Assembly: GCA_022925895.1 (NCBI GenBank)
Contig: JAKSYS010000286.1
Span: forward strand, 1-64,000
DNA length: 64,000 bases
Origin: Fragilaria crotonensis
Lineage: Eukaryota; Bacillariophyta; Fragilariophyceae; Fragilariales; Fragilariaceae
Direction of reading: 5' to 3'
Shown: positions 36,110-45,025 of the stretch, one piece after another
Layout of the letters: each line of letters begins with the position of its first letter
How positions within the stretch are numbered: position 1 is the stretch's first letter
Translations under genes and position numbers: made by a program
Notes under the pieces: generated by a model
What the model saw: only the letters and a program-made list of their open reading frames with translations
What the model was told of the DNA's origin: nothing
Database searches by the model: none

Positions 36110-36595
36110 GTACTCCGTCGTATTATAGCCGAGTACTCTTTTACCCTTGAGCTGTGGTTTTGTATGATATGCTTAGTACAAGTACTCTACACGACCGGTA
36201 GTACAAGTATACAACCCAGTACGTTGATAGGGAACGCATCGCTAAGTACAATGGTAGAGTCTGGGAAATACAACCAATGTTGTATTGCTATTGTACAAAT
36301 CTGTAGACCTAGTATCTATACCCAGCTCTCAAAATGGGGTATGGCCATTGTAGATTATGTATTAACATACAGAATTGTTCTCAAGCGGGGCATGGTATGT
36401 AAATTCAACCCTTATCGCATGTGGAGTCGATTTTTTACTGACACGAATACAACGAAATTCAACTGTTCGAGGCAATATTTCAGGATACACCTTGAAGGAG
36501 ATCAGATTCGATCGCTACAAATTTCTGGCCTTGTTGCCGTGATGCATTTTCTCCACCATCCATTTAATTTGACACACAGTTGAGCAGGTGTCAAC
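36110..36595. other. Non-coding stretch upstream of the Crypton
   Basis: GTAC-rich and A+T-rich. A 139-codon frame at 36164-36583 has no recognisable domain and is probably chance. It may include the Crypton 5' region; Cryptons lack inverted repeats, so the border cannot be seen. Confidence 0.4.
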
Positions 36596-38362
36596 ATGGA
36601 TATTGCTCAAAACGAAGCTCAAAATGAAGCACAACGTGCCCAGCGTTTTCTTGGTGGCACTGGCAAACAGTACAAACCCTCACTAGACAGCCTGATGTCA
36701 TTTATTGCGGGTCAACCATTTGCTCGTGACTACATTTACACTGATGCTGAGCTTTGTGCGATTCAGCCTAAACACGTGCTTCGTTGGATGAATTTCAGGA
36801 CTTTCGGCACAATTATTCCTCCTGTTGATGCTAACCCAATTGGCGCCAGATCCAGTTCGCTGCAGTACTGGAAAAAAGCTATCTCATTCTTTCATCCCGA
36901 CAGACTTATGGTGTGGAGTGCTGGTCGAAGTGAAGGGAACCCAACAAGAAGTATCGAGATCAACAATCTTATAAAACGCGTAAAGAAAAAGGAGGTAAGA
37001 AAACAGGGTGTGATGTCTCAGACTCGTAGGGCTATTACGGAAGTGGAGTTTCGATCGTTGCACACAGTATTACGTGACGTGAGTAACAGTATGTTGTGGC
37101 GATACGGTATGAGTGCCTTGATCAATTTCCAGTTTCATGTAATTGGAAGGATCGATGACACCACGCAGGTTTTGATAGATCACCTTCGCGTTCATGATTC
37201 GTTTTCGAATTGCTTGAAGACGAAGTTGAATTGGTCAAAGAACGTTGGAGACGAGCGCGATGCTCCCTGGCAAATTATCTTGGGATCAATGGACACAATG
37301 TACTGTGTCCTGGTAAGTTTGGCGATTTGGATGGAGATGAATATGCGTGCTAATGCGAGTGCTGGGGCTTCGCCGTATGTGTTCTCGTTTAGCGACGATG
37401 TTGATGTTCCTAGCGGTGGACAGAAGGCAAAAAATATTGCGCAGACTATTTTCGGGCAGAAAGTATTTAAGATGGAGGAGTTTACTCGTAATGCTGATGA
37501 CAGTGGGTGCTTGCTTGGTAGTCACAGCATTCGTAAGTATGCAGCTACGCACGCTCGGAAATGTGGATGCAACAAAGACGAGAAAGATATCCGGGGCAGG
37601 TGGAAATCCAAAGGGCGAGTTTCTGATGTGTATGACGATGTAGAGCTGCCTTACCCGGATGCTAAAGTTGCAGAGAAGCTATGCATCGGAGGGGCTTGTT
37701 TCTATTTGTTTCCGAATGAAGACTCGAGTGTCAATGGCGGTGTTGTCGATGATGCTGCTGGAGCCAACATTGAAATGATGAAGACGTTTGTTCTTACTCA
37801 AGTTGTTCCGAACATCCGTCGACGATTACCGGACTCGTGTGCACTGGTTCTTGGTAAAGCTTTTCTTTGGTTCATTTATTGCAATGATGCCGTGTCTGAT
37901 AACTTCATCCCAGAGGAATTCAAGCATCGAATCAAGACGGAATTACAAGAAATCCTTACGGCTTCAGGAGTTGACGTTGAGGGCGAGAACTACAATCCAA
38001 TTCACCGAGTGCCTGTGATAGTAAGTGGAGATCAAGGAAGTGTTTTCATTGATGCGATTGATAACGTTGAAGATGACGAAGGCGGCGGTGGCGGCGGTGC
38101 AGTTGTTGGTGGCATAGCAGGAGGGAGGCCGGGAGCGGGGATGAATGCACAATTGATGGCTGTTCATTCATTAGCAACGCAGGTGCGTCGCGAGGTCCAC
38201 GAGATCAAGTTGTCTCAGGTGGCAGATCGAACTTGGATGCAGAGGAACTTTGGAATTGTGAATACGAACATGAGGAGGCTGGGAATTACAGCAGCCGTTC
38301 GGGTTGTGCAGGGTGCTGGCGCCATTGCTGGCGCTGGTGTCGGGGGGCGGCGGCAACAATGA
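36596..38362 (+). CDS. Crypton tyrosine recombinase
   Basis: A 588-codon frame from ATG 36596 (MDIAQNEAQNEAQRAQRF). The catalytic residues of tyrosine recombinases can be placed: first Arg in FQFHVIGRIDDT (Arg185), HxxR as GSHSIRKYAATHARKCG (His310, Arg313), a Trp in GRWKSKGR (336) and the likely nucleophile in VSDVYDDVELPYPD (Tyr346). A core-binding-like helical part lies before residue 170. After ~500 the protein is Gly/Asp-rich. The stop at 38362 follows a G6 run at ~38341-38346; in the next frame the protein continues into 38304-38702, so the ancestral product was longer. Confidence 0.82.
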   Translation: MDIAQNEAQNEAQRAQRFLGGTGKQYKPSLDSLMSFIAGQPFARDYIYTDAELCAIQPKHVLRWMNFRTFGTIIPPVDANPIGARSSSLQYWKKAISFFHPDRLMVWSAGRSEGNPTRSIEINNLIKRVKKKEVRKQGVMSQTRRAITEVEFRSLHTVLRDVSNSMLWRYGMSALINFQFHVIGRIDDTTQVLIDHLRVHDSFSNCLKTKLNWSKNVGDERDAPWQIILGSMDTMYCVLVSLAIWMEMNMRANASAGASPYVFSFSDDVDVPSGGQKAKNIAQTIFGQKVFKMEEFTRNADDSGCLLGSHSIRKYAATHARKCGCNKDEKDIRGRWKSKGRVSDVYDDVELPYPDAKVAEKLCIGGACFYLFPNEDSSVNGGVVDDAAGANIEMMKTFVLTQVVPNIRRRLPDSCALVLGKAFLWFIYCNDAVSDNFIPEEFKHRIKTELQEILTASGVDVEGENYNPIHRVPVIVSGDQGSVFIDAIDNVEDDEGGGGGGAVVGGIAGGRPGAGMNAQLMAVHSLATQVRREVHEIKLSQVADRTWMQRNFGIVNTNMRRLGITAAVRVVQGAGAIAGAGVGGRRQQ

Positions 38363-38702
38363 TGACAACATGCTAGCTGCGGCGGGGTTGCAAAACCTCG
38401 CGAGAACAGCAGCAGCCAGTCTGAGCCCATGCCCCCGCAACTTGTATGATCTGTGGGCAGAGTACATGTTTGGTATTGGAGGGAGGAAGCCAGCATCGCA
38501 GTTTACACACTTGGAACGTGGAAAATCCAAGCACAAGTATTTTCGTCGGAATGTGATTTGGAGAATGGTGCTAAGGATGGTGAACAGAGGTTTGACCTCT
38601 GATACCGCCATAGACCATATTTATTCTGTGTATGGTGCCGGAACGTCTGTGACAAAGATAATCAATGCTATCATTGATGATAGGAAGAGGGGGGAGGCTT
38701 AA
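38304..38702 (+). CDS. Crypton C-terminal GCR1_C-like domain (other frame)
   Basis: This frame overlaps the end of the recombinase and reads NLYDLWAEYMFGIGGRKPAS, FTHLERGKSKHKYFRRNVIW and VYGAGTSVTKIINAI. The LWxEY..G..G.KPA pattern followed by basic RGxxKxxYxRR is the GCR1_C-like DNA-binding domain that also ends fungal Crypton proteins. It has no start of its own. It is most simply the C-terminus of the recombinase separated by a one-base slip in the G6 run at ~38341-38346 (mutation, assembly error or recoding). Confidence 0.7.
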   Translation: MCRVLAPLLALVSGGGGNNDDNMLAAAGLQNLARTAAASLSPCPRNLYDLWAEYMFGIGGRKPASQFTHLERGKSKHKYFRRNVIWRMVLRMVNRGLTSDTAIDHIYSVYGAGTSVTKIINAIIDDRKRGEA

Positions 38703-39340
38703 TCCAAACCTAGTTATGTAATTGTTCTTTTGTTGTCTCCACTTTTTCGTTTCGTACTTGTTGAGTACAAGTATGAAGTATGAATACTTCTGCGTTTATG
38801 TACTCAAGTACACATGTACTGAGATACGATACTTGTACGACGCTCCTACATACATTCAAGCAATACGACGTCGTACCTAGTTGTACTCAAAATTGTATTA
38901 AAATCATATACGTTCGTAGTAGTCCCCGCACAACAAAACCTTCTTCATGTCACATCAAAACCTTCTTCGTGTCACAGCAAAACCTGCTTCGTGCGAAGAA
39001 GCATCGAAGAAATCTGCTTCGCGGCTGCAAAGCAACGTGGAATTTGCCTTCTCATAGGATTCTTTTGATGTGCGGATGGCTGGCTCGCAAGGATTCAGTG
39101 CTGAACACGACCCAAAAGACGTTATTAACACCGTTTTCATAACGTACAAGACTCGCTAATGAAAACCCCAAAAATGACGAAGAATAGGGTTAAGATGAAT
39201 TTCCGCATGTCCCAGAACTCGGAACCAATTTCAATCATGGTCCATATTTGTCACATATTCCCACGAAAAAAGGCATTCCTTCATTCTTCATGGTTTTGTG
39301 CATCCCTTGACCTTGTGCCTTTAACTTTAAACTTCAAGCC
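38703..39340. promoter_or_regulatory. Upstream region of the ankyrin gene with shared CTTCTTCG repeats
   Basis: 38755-38905 is rich in GTAC words. At 38938-39001 the unit TGTCACATCAAAACCTTCTTC and its variant TGTCACAGCAAAACCTGCTTC occur in tandem, ending in the palindrome-like CTTCGTGCGAAGAAG. An inverted relative of the same unit (CGAAGAAGGTTTTGGAGTGAC) lies upstream of the ankyrin-kinase gene (56830-56850). No coding frame is supported here. Confidence 0.5.
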
Positions 39341-41248
39341 ATGCCGTTGAGTGCGAATGATAAAAAGTTGGTTTACTATGCCTTTCGTGGTAACCTTCAG
39401 AAGATTCGTGACCTGTTACTAGCGGGAGCCAATGTGAATGCTCAACATGATGGTGTAACTGCCCTCTATTTGGCGAGTCAAGAGGGCCATTTGGAAGTCG
39501 TCCGCGAGTTGCTCCAAAACGACACGGTGGATGTGAATCTCCATTGTACTGATTATGGTTCAACAGCCCTTTATATTGCAAGTCAAAAAGGCCATCTGGA
39601 AGTCGTCCGCGCCGTGCTCGAAAACAAAAAGGTAGATGTGAATCTCCAACGTACTGGTGGTTCAACATCCCTTTACATTGCATGTCAAAATGGCCATTTG
39701 GATGTTGTCCGCGAGTTGCTCCGGAAGAACGATGTGGATGTGAATCTCCGACGCGCTGATGATGGTGGTTCAACAGCCCTTTATGTTGCGAGTCAGAAAG
39801 GCCATCTGGAAGTCGTCCGCGCCGTGCTCGAAAACAAAAAGGTAGATGTGAATCTCCAACGTACTCGTAATGGTAAAACAGCCCTCTACACGGCGAGTCA
39901 AAAGGGCCATTTGGAAGTCGTCCGCGAGTTGCTCCAAAACGACAAGGTGGATGTGAATCTCCAATGTACTGATGATGGGTCAACAGCCCTTTATATTGCG
40001 AGTCAAAAAGGCCATCTGGAAGTCGTCCGCGCCATGCTCGAAAACAAAAAGGTAGATGTGAATCTCCAACGTACTCGTAATGGTGAAACAGCCCTCTACA
40101 CGGCGAGTCAAGAGGGCCATTTGGAAGTCGTCCGCAAGTTGCTCCAAAACGACACGGTGGATGTGAATCTCCAATGTACTGATGATGGTTCAACAGCCCT
40201 TTATATTGCGAGTCAGAAAGGCCATCTGGAAGTCGTCCGCGCCGTGCTCGAAAACAAAAAGGTAGATGTGAATCTCCAACGTACTGGTGGTTCAACATCC
40301 CTTTACATTGCATGTCAAAATGGCCATTTGGATGTTGTCCGCGAGTTGCTCCGGAAGAACGATGTGGATGTGAATCTCCGACGCACTGATGATGGTGGTT
40401 CAACAGCCCTTTATGTTGCGAGTCAGAAAGGCCATCTGGAAGTCGTCCGCGCCGTGCTCGAAAACAAAAAGGTAGATGTGAATCTCCAACATACTGGTGG
40501 TTCAACATCCCTTTACATTGCATGTCAAAATGGCCATTTGGATGTTGTCCGCGAGTTGCTCCGGAAGAACGATGTGGATGTGAATCTCCGACGCACTGAT
40601 GATGGTGGTTCAACAGCCCTTTATGTTGCGAGTCAGAAAGGCCATCTGGAAGTCGTCCGCGCCATGCTCGAAAACAAAAAGGTAGATGTGAATCTCCAAC
40701 GTACTCGTAATGGTAAAACAGCCCTCTACACGGCGAGTCAAAATGGCCAAGTGGAAGTCGTCCGCGAGTTGCTCCAAAATAGCAAGGTGGATGTGAATCT
40801 CCAATGCACAAATGGTACAACAGCTCTTTACGTGGCGAGTTACAATGGTCATGTGGAAGTTGTCCGCGAGTTGCTCGGGAATGACAAGGTGGATGTGAAT
40901 CTCCAACTTTCTGATGATGGTACAACCGCACTTGATGTTGCTCGCACGAAAAAAATTGATGATGTTGTATGTCTCTTGATGGAGCACACGGAGAGTATGA
41001 AGCGTCGTGAGAAGGAATCGCTGAATCGCAATGTGGAGGCAGTATGCACGCAGCCTTCGAACGCGAATTCCAGTCTACAAGAACGCGAAGGCGTTGCGCT
41101 CAACAAGAGGGAATTGTGGGTGGAAACCGGTTGGTCGCATCTGTGCTGCTGTTTTACATGCGTTTGCTGTTCGATGAAAAACAAACGTGTGGGGACAAAT
41201 ATTGAGAAGGAGAACGGTGACACAACGCTCGATAAGGCTCGCGATTAG
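39341..41248 (+). CDS. Ankyrin-repeat protein, 16 repeats with Cys-rich tail
   Basis: Intact 635-codon frame, ATG at 39341. From residue ~10 to ~550 it is made of 16 ankyrin repeats of 34-36 residues, consensus GSTALYxASQKGHLEVVRxxL plus E/QNxKVDVNLQxT. Ankyrin repeats bind other proteins. Several repeats are almost identical at DNA level and recur as two-repeat blocks (for example ~40255-40460 and ~40465-40670), a sign of recent unequal exchange or gene conversion. The C-terminal tail is charged, then HLCCCFTCVCCSMKNKR (residues ~590-610), a cysteine cluster next to basic residues that could be S-acylated. There is no enzyme domain. It is convergent with the NOS gene. Confidence 0.88.
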   Translation: MPLSANDKKLVYYAFRGNLQKIRDLLLAGANVNAQHDGVTALYLASQEGHLEVVRELLQNDTVDVNLHCTDYGSTALYIASQKGHLEVVRAVLENKKVDVNLQRTGGSTSLYIACQNGHLDVVRELLRKNDVDVNLRRADDGGSTALYVASQKGHLEVVRAVLENKKVDVNLQRTRNGKTALYTASQKGHLEVVRELLQNDKVDVNLQCTDDGSTALYIASQKGHLEVVRAMLENKKVDVNLQRTRNGETALYTASQEGHLEVVRKLLQNDTVDVNLQCTDDGSTALYIASQKGHLEVVRAVLENKKVDVNLQRTGGSTSLYIACQNGHLDVVRELLRKNDVDVNLRRTDDGGSTALYVASQKGHLEVVRAVLENKKVDVNLQHTGGSTSLYIACQNGHLDVVRELLRKNDVDVNLRRTDDGGSTALYVASQKGHLEVVRAMLENKKVDVNLQRTRNGKTALYTASQNGQVEVVRELLQNSKVDVNLQCTNGTTALYVASYNGHVEVVRELLGNDKVDVNLQLSDDGTTALDVARTKKIDDVVCLLMEHTESMKRREKESLNRNVEAVCTQPSNANSSLQEREGVALNKRELWVETGWSHLCCCFTCVCCSMKNKRVGTNIEKENGDTTLDKARD

Positions 41249-42474
41249 GTAAATGTTAAGTTGCACATTCTTTATAAGGGTAGACAACAACATGATCCAT
41301 CTGATTTACACAACCTTTTGCTGCTCCCGTGGACATTTTCTTAGGATACATCCAGCGATATCTTGTTCCCAATAATCTTAAATCTGGTGCATTTGCACCT
41401 GTTGAGTAACCTCTTAACTGAACGTTTATCTTCGACCTGAGCTAAAGTCATTAGACAAATGGATGCCTGGAATCGAATCCAAATTCGGATACATGTTAAT
41501 TTTCTTTTGGGCAGGTTTGAAGTCGACATGCCTCGAACAAACGATTACGACGATGGAACCTTGTTTGAAATTGTGCCTCGACACGTTCCCTTCCCGATCT
41601 TGAATATCTTGTTCTTTGAGCAATCCGAAATAGTGACGACTTTTCTTCATTCTGCAGTTGAGGTGGCATCGGCTGCAAAGTTGGAACAGCAAACTACTGC
41701 TCTTTTTGAGAATTACACCATGCCAATTGAAGCATCTTGGAAAATGCACAGGCACTCGACGGAGATGCATTCATGGTAATCTTAGAAGCAGCCGAACGGA
41801 ATGCAAATAGGAAGAAAAGTACGTATGCTTCATGTCCGGCGTCAGAACGGAACTCCCATTCGAGTGAAAGGTACAAATGCGGCTCACTATAAAGTGTGAG
41901 CCTGGAGTCCTTGTGCAGCTGGTTGCGCAGCGATATCATTCCTTGAGTAAGATACGTTGTCATGGATTAAACACATTCGGAATGAACCGTATCCACAGGA
42001 GTAACGACACCGCCGGAATGACACATGGTCCTGCGATTTCAAGAGCAAACGACGACGAATGTCGATTCTTCTCAGCTTGTTGGAACTCCTGCAGGAATGC
42101 TCCTGCTGCCTGTTAGACTGCAACGATTCCAGAGCCAACTCAATTTTAGTGTTTTCAATTGAAAAAAAACAATTTAACAACCATGCAAACCCTACAGGGG
42201 GTTCTACACGCCACATACCACAGGACATTTGGACAAAGCCATCCTGCTCCTACTCTACACGAAAAAAAAAACGTTATAAGTGGCATCTCGTCAATACTAA
42301 AAGTAGCATTTGGTGGCACATTTTGCCGAAATGCCACTTTTTAGGAGGCCTGGTGTACGCAGAGAAATTTGATACAAGTATATACTGGCAGCACCAGTTC
42401 CATTAATAAAAAACATTTATTCTCACAATATGAGCCATGAGTACATGAACTTAGCTCAAGCTTGAAGGGTTAGA
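41249..42474. other. Intergenic region between the ankyrin gene and the NOS 3' end
   Basis: No strong gene. The best frame is ATG 41459-41779 (+, 106 codons), without recognised domain; an overlapping minus-strand frame is no better. A short inverted repeat AAGTGGCAT / ATGCCACTT lies at ~42280-42338. The left part should hold the ankyrin gene 3' UTR and the right part the NOS 3' UTR. Confidence 0.35.
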
Positions 42475-42839
42475 TCATCCTTCCGAGAAGGACAAGAGCC
42501 ACTTCTTGGCTGCAAAGATCTGTTTCGACCTGGGATCCAAGGTCGTTTGTTGGAAACCCGAAAAGACTCCCCATAGGTCATACTGCCAACGATTGTTGGC
42601 CCGCATTTTGCGAAGATGTTGTACTGCTCCAACCCGACTCATCTTGCCGTACTGCCGCAAGATACGGACACATGCCTCATAGCAAGCATCGGCTACTTTG
42701 GCATTCCCGCAAATATAATAGTGGGAGTCGTCTTGCAACAATACTCGACAAATCTCTTCGCCATTCTTCAACAGCAGGTCCTGAACGTAGGTTCGTTCCT
42801 CGCCCGGTTGACGTGACAGTGCAAGGTGATGCTCAAGTA
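42475..42839 (-). pseudogene. NOS: Nitric oxide synthase, detached C-terminal NADPH-binding end
   Basis: Reading on the minus strand from the target duplication: LEHHLALSRQPGEERTYVQD, then DDSHYYICGNAKVADACYEA, then LRKMRANNRWQYDLWGVF and a ~25-residue tail to TGA at 42475-42477. The ALSRQPG...TYVQD, YxCG and ...YxxDxxG blocks are the end of the NADPH-binding domain of NOS and P450-reductase-type diflavin enzymes. It is in the exact frame that continues the 51404-55855 gene: 4390 nt up to the target duplication plus 350 nt here makes 1580 codons. A LINE now separates the two parts, so this piece has no promoter or start. Confidence 0.92.
42825..42839. repeat. Target site duplication of LINE-C copy 2, left copy
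   Basis: GGTGATGCTCAAGTA, identical to 51466-51480; both lie in NOS coding sequence. Confidence 0.95.
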
Positions 42840-43272
42840 AAAAAAATGTAAAACGAATTATATAGGTTTACCTCTAGTAGGAACTTTTGCCAAGGACGCA
42901 CACGGTACCCAACCTAGGCATCTCTCTATCTTTGAGAGGGCGAAGGATTTTGGATGTTGGTATGGTAGTCGGGGGGTCGTCCAGGGAAGAAGGCTGTCAT
43001 GCGTTGCTGGGTAGTGTTTGAGGTACGTGTTCTGTTTGGAATGTTTTCCGGTGGAAGGGTTGCCAGTCTTGTGGAGACGTCGCGTGTCGGCGGGATAGCG
43101 ATCATGTACTGGGTTACTTGTCTTTGTGTTTTTCCATCTTTCAAGTGGGCTGCTCGCGCTGTTTTAACTCGTCGAAGCCATCGTCGTCGAACGGAGGGTC
43201 TGCTGTGTAGAAGTTTGGTTAACGTGATGTTGCGGCAATAGTGTTGATCGGAGGTCTGAATGAGGGTTGGAT

Positions 43273-45025
43273 TCAGTGGTAGTGGCGAAGCTCTGCGGAT
43301 TCCATCGAGTAGATCTCTTGGTCAGTCTCATCTCGATGTTGATGTAAGACTTCATTTCGTCCAAGCCAGATTTCTCGTACCATAAGGGTAATCGCTTTGA
43401 GGGCCGTGTGTGTGCGACTTCGTCCTGCTGATAGATTCAGTTTCCCGGGGGTGGGAGTGTCCATGGCTGCAAGCAGGAGCCACTTCTTGGATAAGTATCC
43501 GAGAAGTAGTTGGTGCCATCCGATGAGGTTCTGTTCTTCGATTGCCGTTTGTAGGATGTCGTCGAGGCGGCTGGAGAGTTTGTCATTGTGAAAGTGGACG
43601 CGTTGCCCTGGGTGTGTTAAATATTGTTCAACGCAAGATGCAAAGGCTGGTCGACTGGGATGATCGTCTTTCAGGATGGTCCGAAGCATGGCTGAGATGC
43701 TTTTGCCTCGAGCTGGGTTTTGGGAACAGTGCAGAAAGTGATGGATGTTTTCCTCCTGAAGTAAGCATGTGGGACATAGTTTCAATTTCTCATCCTTTAC
43801 GTCTGATCGTTGGTACTTTTTGTCTCCCAGTGGCAGTTGATTGTGGATGAATTTGACATGCGACGGTTGATGTTTTAGCGGAATTGCCTTAAAGTTCTTT
43901 CCAAATGCTGTCATGTCGATCATGTCCCAGACGTGATCTGGCCATTTGTGACGAGATTGTGTGTATTCACGAAGATATCCCCCATTTACATGGTACCGTA
44001 TGTGTTCGTCTAAATTGCCGAAAAACCGTGTGTTGAGGATCGATATGCTCATCTGCATTGTCGGGATATGATTCGTCTCTCGCCGTGGTTTCGCTTTTTT
44101 GTTTTGGTGACATTTTGTGGCCAGTTCGTCCACGTCAACGTTCAAGCGGGCGTCGGGTGTCAGTTTGTCGTATGATATTTTTCCATCCTGGTGACTTTTG
44201 ATCCACTTGGTGAGCATGGGGCGACGGAGTTCTCGGAAAAGTTCTGTTATGGTTGTCAGGTAGTCACTATTGTCCGGCTGTTTTGTTGGTGAGTAGTCTT
44301 TCCGGGTGACGAACGTTACTCTGTTAATGGCCACCTCGCTATCCGCCAACCATCGAAACTTGCACCTATGTCGCAATCCCCAGTGTCTCGCCAGTACGGT
44401 TACCAATAGGAGTGGCGCCGTAAAGCCCCCTAGTTCGCTCCGAGTGGAGCTCCCAATTTCGATCGGTCCGTCGACTGGCCCATACCCTTGAAAGAGAACG
44501 TGGTGGTTTCTCGTTGTCAGCTTCCAGCCAAAAGTGCCTGCTTCTTCCCCTGAGACTTCCATCGGAGGCGATGGTTAGTCGTTGCCTTGATCGAAAAGCT
44601 CTCCATACCTCAACATCGTTTGCTATTTGTTTGTATTCGAATAGGAGTCGACGATGCCAGAGTGGTAGGGAGTTAATATGACTTTGTATTGATGAGTGGT
44701 GGGTGCTTGTATCGTCTGGTGGAGGATCTTCTTGTCTGATTTTTCCCAGGGGATCTTTCCATTTATTTGAATATCGCAGAAAGTTTTCTGAGATGTATCG
44801 TGTCCAGAGTCGAATTTGTGGAGCTGTTGGTGGTTCCTGTCGTGGCCATGTTTTGATGCGGATCACTTGTGTCGGTCGCCGTTCTCCATTGAGGTGGTAG
44901 CAACATGCGGAGATTCCGTCTGGTTGCGACATGTCAGAGAGCGTGATAATCTGAAGGTACAAGCGGACCAGGTTGATATCGTGTTTTTGTTGGGTTGAGT
45001 ACCGAGTCAGTGCATCCCTGTTCAT
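43273..45025 (-). pseudogene. LINE-C copy 2 RNase H, zinc knuckle and C-terminus
   Basis: LTIASDGSLRGRS (first Asp) is in the frame 44366-45025. After a frameshift near 44540 come FGWKLTTRNHHV, STRSELGGFTAPL (Glu), FRWLADSEVAINRV (Asp), TKWIKSHQDGKIS (His) and LNVDVDELATK (Asp) in 43273-44562. The CCHC segment is LCPTCLLQEENIHHFLHC (~43740-43795). The C-terminal part reads TLMVREIWLGRNEVLHQHRD and ends at a stop at 43273. 42840-43272 is 3' sequence with only short, shifted frames. Confidence 0.85.

Larger units (their letters stand above)
36596..38702 (+). mobile_element. Crypton-type tyrosine-recombinase transposon (coding core)
   Basis: It carries a tyrosine recombinase followed by a GCR1_C-like DNA-binding domain, the layout known from fungal Cryptons. 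Such elements move as DNA circles and leave no inverted repeats, so only the coding part can be delimited. Confidence 0.8.

Noticed and set aside
36164-36583. 139-codon frame before the Crypton
   Set aside because: No motif, A+T-rich, and overlaps GTAC-rich spacer.
39327-40931. 534-codon antisense open frame
   Set aside because: It is the mirror of the homogenised ankyrin repeats; each repeat lacks an antisense stop, so the frame stays open by chance. Its repeated GDSHPPC-like units have no meaning of their own.
39341-40980. CRISPR-like array of regular repeats
   Set aside because: The repeats are contiguous coding ankyrin units without unique spacers, in a eukaryotic genome.
41459-41779. 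Small gene between the ankyrin gene and NOS
   Set aside because: 106 codons with no domain and a competing antisense frame of equal length; kept only as a note.
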